Shown in pieces: positions 62,621 through 64,000 of a stretch of DNA of 64,000 bases (its first letter is position 1; each line of letters opens with the position of its first letter). The notes beneath the pieces were generated by a model that was not told the DNA's origin, searched no databases, and was given only the letters and a program-made list of their open reading frames with translations. A program made the translations under genes and the position numbers. This stretch comes from Halovivax limisalsi. GTDB lineage: Archaea; Halobacteriota; Halobacteria; Halobacteriales; Natrialbaceae. The stretch spans positions 1,984,001 to 2,048,000 of the forward strand of contig NZ_CP095757.1 in assembly GCF_023093535.1 (NCBI RefSeq), in the 5' to 3' direction.

Positions 62621-63319
62621 TCAGTCGATCACGCCGCCGGTGAGGCGAACGACGCCGAAGTGCGAGTCCGCCCGGACGGTCGCGCTCGCGTTCGATCGGA
62701 GACGGTCGTGGGCCTGTCGAACGCGCCGATCGAGTCGCGCGCGCTGGTCAGTTTCGTACCGAAGCTGCGCGGTCGGCGGCGTCGACAGACGAACGATCGC
62801 GTCGAAGAATGGATTCACCGCGGGTGCGTACCACCGCTCCGACGACGCGGCGTTCGCGAGGACGACCCGCCCGCCCGGTCGAACGAGGTCGCACCACCGA
62901 TCGACGGCCGCTGCCGGGTCCGAGAGCATTCCGACGACGAACGTCGCGACGACGGCGTCGACCGACCCGTCGGGAACCGGGGGCCGCGTCGCGTCGCCGC
63001 GGACCAGGTGGACGGTCTCCCGTTGTCCGACGACTCGCTCCGCCCGATCGAGCACGCCGCGCGCGACGTCGATTCCGACGACCGTCCCGCGTTCACCGAC
63101 AGCCGACTGCAAGTAGGGGAGGTTCGCACCCGTCCCGCAACCGAGTTCGACCACCGTCTCGCCCGCCTCGAGTCGACACGCGTCCGCGACGCGTTCGCGC
63201 ACGCCGCCGATGCCCGGCGTGGATCTGGAAATGACGTCGTAGAGACGGGCCCACCGGTCGTAGAAGGACCGGGCTGGGGTCGCGCCGTCGGGCCGGTCGG
63301 TGGACGAGGGATGGTCCAT
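62621..63319 (-). CDS. UbiE-like class I methyltransferase
   Basis: 232 residues. After a short acidic tail: [20 protein letters not shown] (substrate-end helix), motif [41 protein letters not shown] and [20 protein letters not shown] (motif II/III), [20 protein letters not shown] and VVLANAAS. Matches UbiE-type enzymes acting on small molecules or lipids. Tandem with aspS, 68 bases away, but not the same function as far as known. Confidence 0.85.
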   Translation of the reverse strand: MDHPSSTDRPDGATPARSFYDRWARLYDVISRSTPGIGGVRERVADACRLEAGETVVELGCGTGANLPYLQSAVGERGTVVGIDVARGVLDRAERVVGQRETVHLVRGDATRPPVPDGSVDAVVATFVVGMLSDPAAAVDRWCDLVRPGGRVVLANAASSERWYAPAVNPFFDAIVRLSTPPTAQLRYETDQRARLDRRVRQAHDRLRSNASATVRADSHFGVVRLTGGVID

Positions 63320-63386
63320 CGGGGTAGTGAGACGGATCGATCGTGTTTAGCTAGGGGAGATCGGAACGGTAGTCATGTCCGTCGAT

Positions 63387-64000
63387 TCAGGGGCCGTGAA
63401 CTGACGACGCCAGCGTGCGAAGCGAGTCGGCGACCGTTTCGGGATCTGGGCCGAGTACGTACGTGATGGGCTCGATTCCCTCGCCGCCGGTCTGATAGAG
63501 CACGGTGGCGTCTGGGTTCGCCGCGACGGCCCGACCCGCGTTTTTCTCCATGTCGCCGCTCTCGTCGAACTCGGCGAGTTCGTGGCCCGCGTCCGCGAGC
63601 GCGTCCTGGATCGCGTCGTCGTATCGGACGTTGGCCGCCGCTCGCGCGTCGCTGCCGTTCGCGCGGGCGGCCAGCAGGATGGAGGCGACGTGTTCGGAGA
63701 CGCCGAACTCCGGGTCCGCCGGGATCGTCGCCTGGCCCTTGACGTCGACGATGCGACCGGGCACGCCCGCCACGTCGTCGATCCCGGACGCGTCGGGCGT
63801 ACACGCCACGAGATTCGATCCGACAGCCGGTATCAGTCCGGCGAACCCGCTCGCGTTCTCGAGGAGGTGGAGGCCCCGGCGAAGCGACGATCGGACGCGT
63901 TCGCTCGTCCTGAGTTCGTTCTCCGGATCGTGCACCCGGAAGGACGGGTAGTTCGCCAGCTCCGGTTCGGCCTCCTCGTGCATCCGCGCGAGGAGGTCGC
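63387..64000 (-). CDS. ThiN-domain protein, N-terminus beyond the window
   Basis: The frame is open to the right edge; the visible residues start DLLARMHEEAEPELANYPSF after three further codons. The rest is a ThiN domain (RRGLHLLENASGFAGLIPAV, RIVDVKGQATIPADPEFGV, SEHVASILLAARANGSDARA, VLYQTGGEGIEPITYVLGPD). ThiN occurs C-terminal to ThiD (thiamine-phosphate synthase) or to an HTH domain as in the archaeal thiamine regulator ThiR. The missing N-terminus decides this. The absence of the EGST-like active-site segment near the end slightly favours the regulator. Confidence 0.82.
   Translation of the reverse strand, partial: DLLARMHEEAEPELANYPSFRVHDPENELRTSERVRSSLRRGLHLLENASGFAGLIPAVGSNLVACTPDASGIDDVAGVPGRIVDVKGQATIPADPEFGVSEHVASILLAARANGSDARAAANVRYDDAIQDALADAGHELAEFDESGDMEKNAGRAVAANPDATVLYQTGGEGIEPITYVLGPDPETVADSLRTLASSVHGP

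Noticed and set aside
1-64000. tRNA, rRNA or other RNA genes
   Set aside because: I scanned the larger gaps for TPsiC-like GGTTCGA stems and long GC-rich folds and found none that I could support; short ncRNAs cannot be excluded.

Overview
The window is a stretch of a haloarchaeal (class Halobacteria) chromosome. The GC content looks to be about two thirds, predicted proteins are strongly acidic, many genes have a TATA element about 25-30 bases before the start codon and little or no 5' leader, and the gene content is archaeal: thermosome, pantoate kinase plus phosphopantothenate synthetase, small-form PurL, archaeal AspRS, Thi4, HalX and HalOD1 signalling domains, and an HVO_0758-type zinc-finger micro-protein. 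I cannot name the genus. I found no rRNA, tRNA, CRISPR array, transposase or replication origin.

Layout. 1-12.8 kb: lipid and acyl-CoA genes (a geranylgeranyl-reductase-like flavoprotein cut by the left edge, acyl-CoA dehydrogenase, 3-hydroxyacyl-CoA dehydrogenase, enoyl-CoA hydratase) mixed with two membrane proteins, a SAM hydrolase, a free-standing HalOD1 protein, a thermosome subunit, an amidohydrolase-like protein and a glycosyltransferase. 12.9-27.9 kb: methyltransferase, small winged-helix regulator, MBL hydrolase, a cysteine-cluster protein with an odd internal repeat, TRAM and radical SAM proteins, an Hsp20 gene apparently coupled to a leaderless 22-codon upstream ORF, a creatininase/flavin-oxidase pair, a Nudix pair, a second glycosyltransferase, a membrane-anchored DHH phosphoesterase and a nucleotide-sugar-type SDR. 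28-41.5 kb: purL, a response regulator facing a PAS-GAF kinase-like protein without a recognisable phosphoacceptor histidine, aminotransferase, redoxin, dUTPase-like protein, a KaiC/RAD55-type ATPase and a SagB-type nitroreductase.

41.8-51.4 kb is the standout region. Four tandem genes on the + strand each encode a Tat-exported seven-bladed LVIVD propeller. Three have a PKD domain and all four end in the same PPC-like (halolysin-tail type) domain with two cysteines. A fifth unit follows: a Tat-signal protein overlapping by ATGA a second gene that carries PKD and PPC domains but no signal peptide. Each of these five transcription units sits behind an AT-rich promoter island. The copies share blocks of near-identical DNA in a mosaic pattern, which points to gene conversion. 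In every propeller a histidine starts four consecutive blades, which suggests a metal site on the channel axis.

51.5-64 kb: thi4, then the archaeal CoA-pathway genes for phosphopantothenate synthetase and pantoate kinase separated by a 926-residue membrane protein with thirteen DUF1508-like repeats, a chemotaxis-type transducer, an orphan methylase-like protein, aspS, a small-molecule-type methyltransferase and a ThiN-domain protein cut by the right edge. Thi4 and ThiN place two thiamine genes within about 12 kb.
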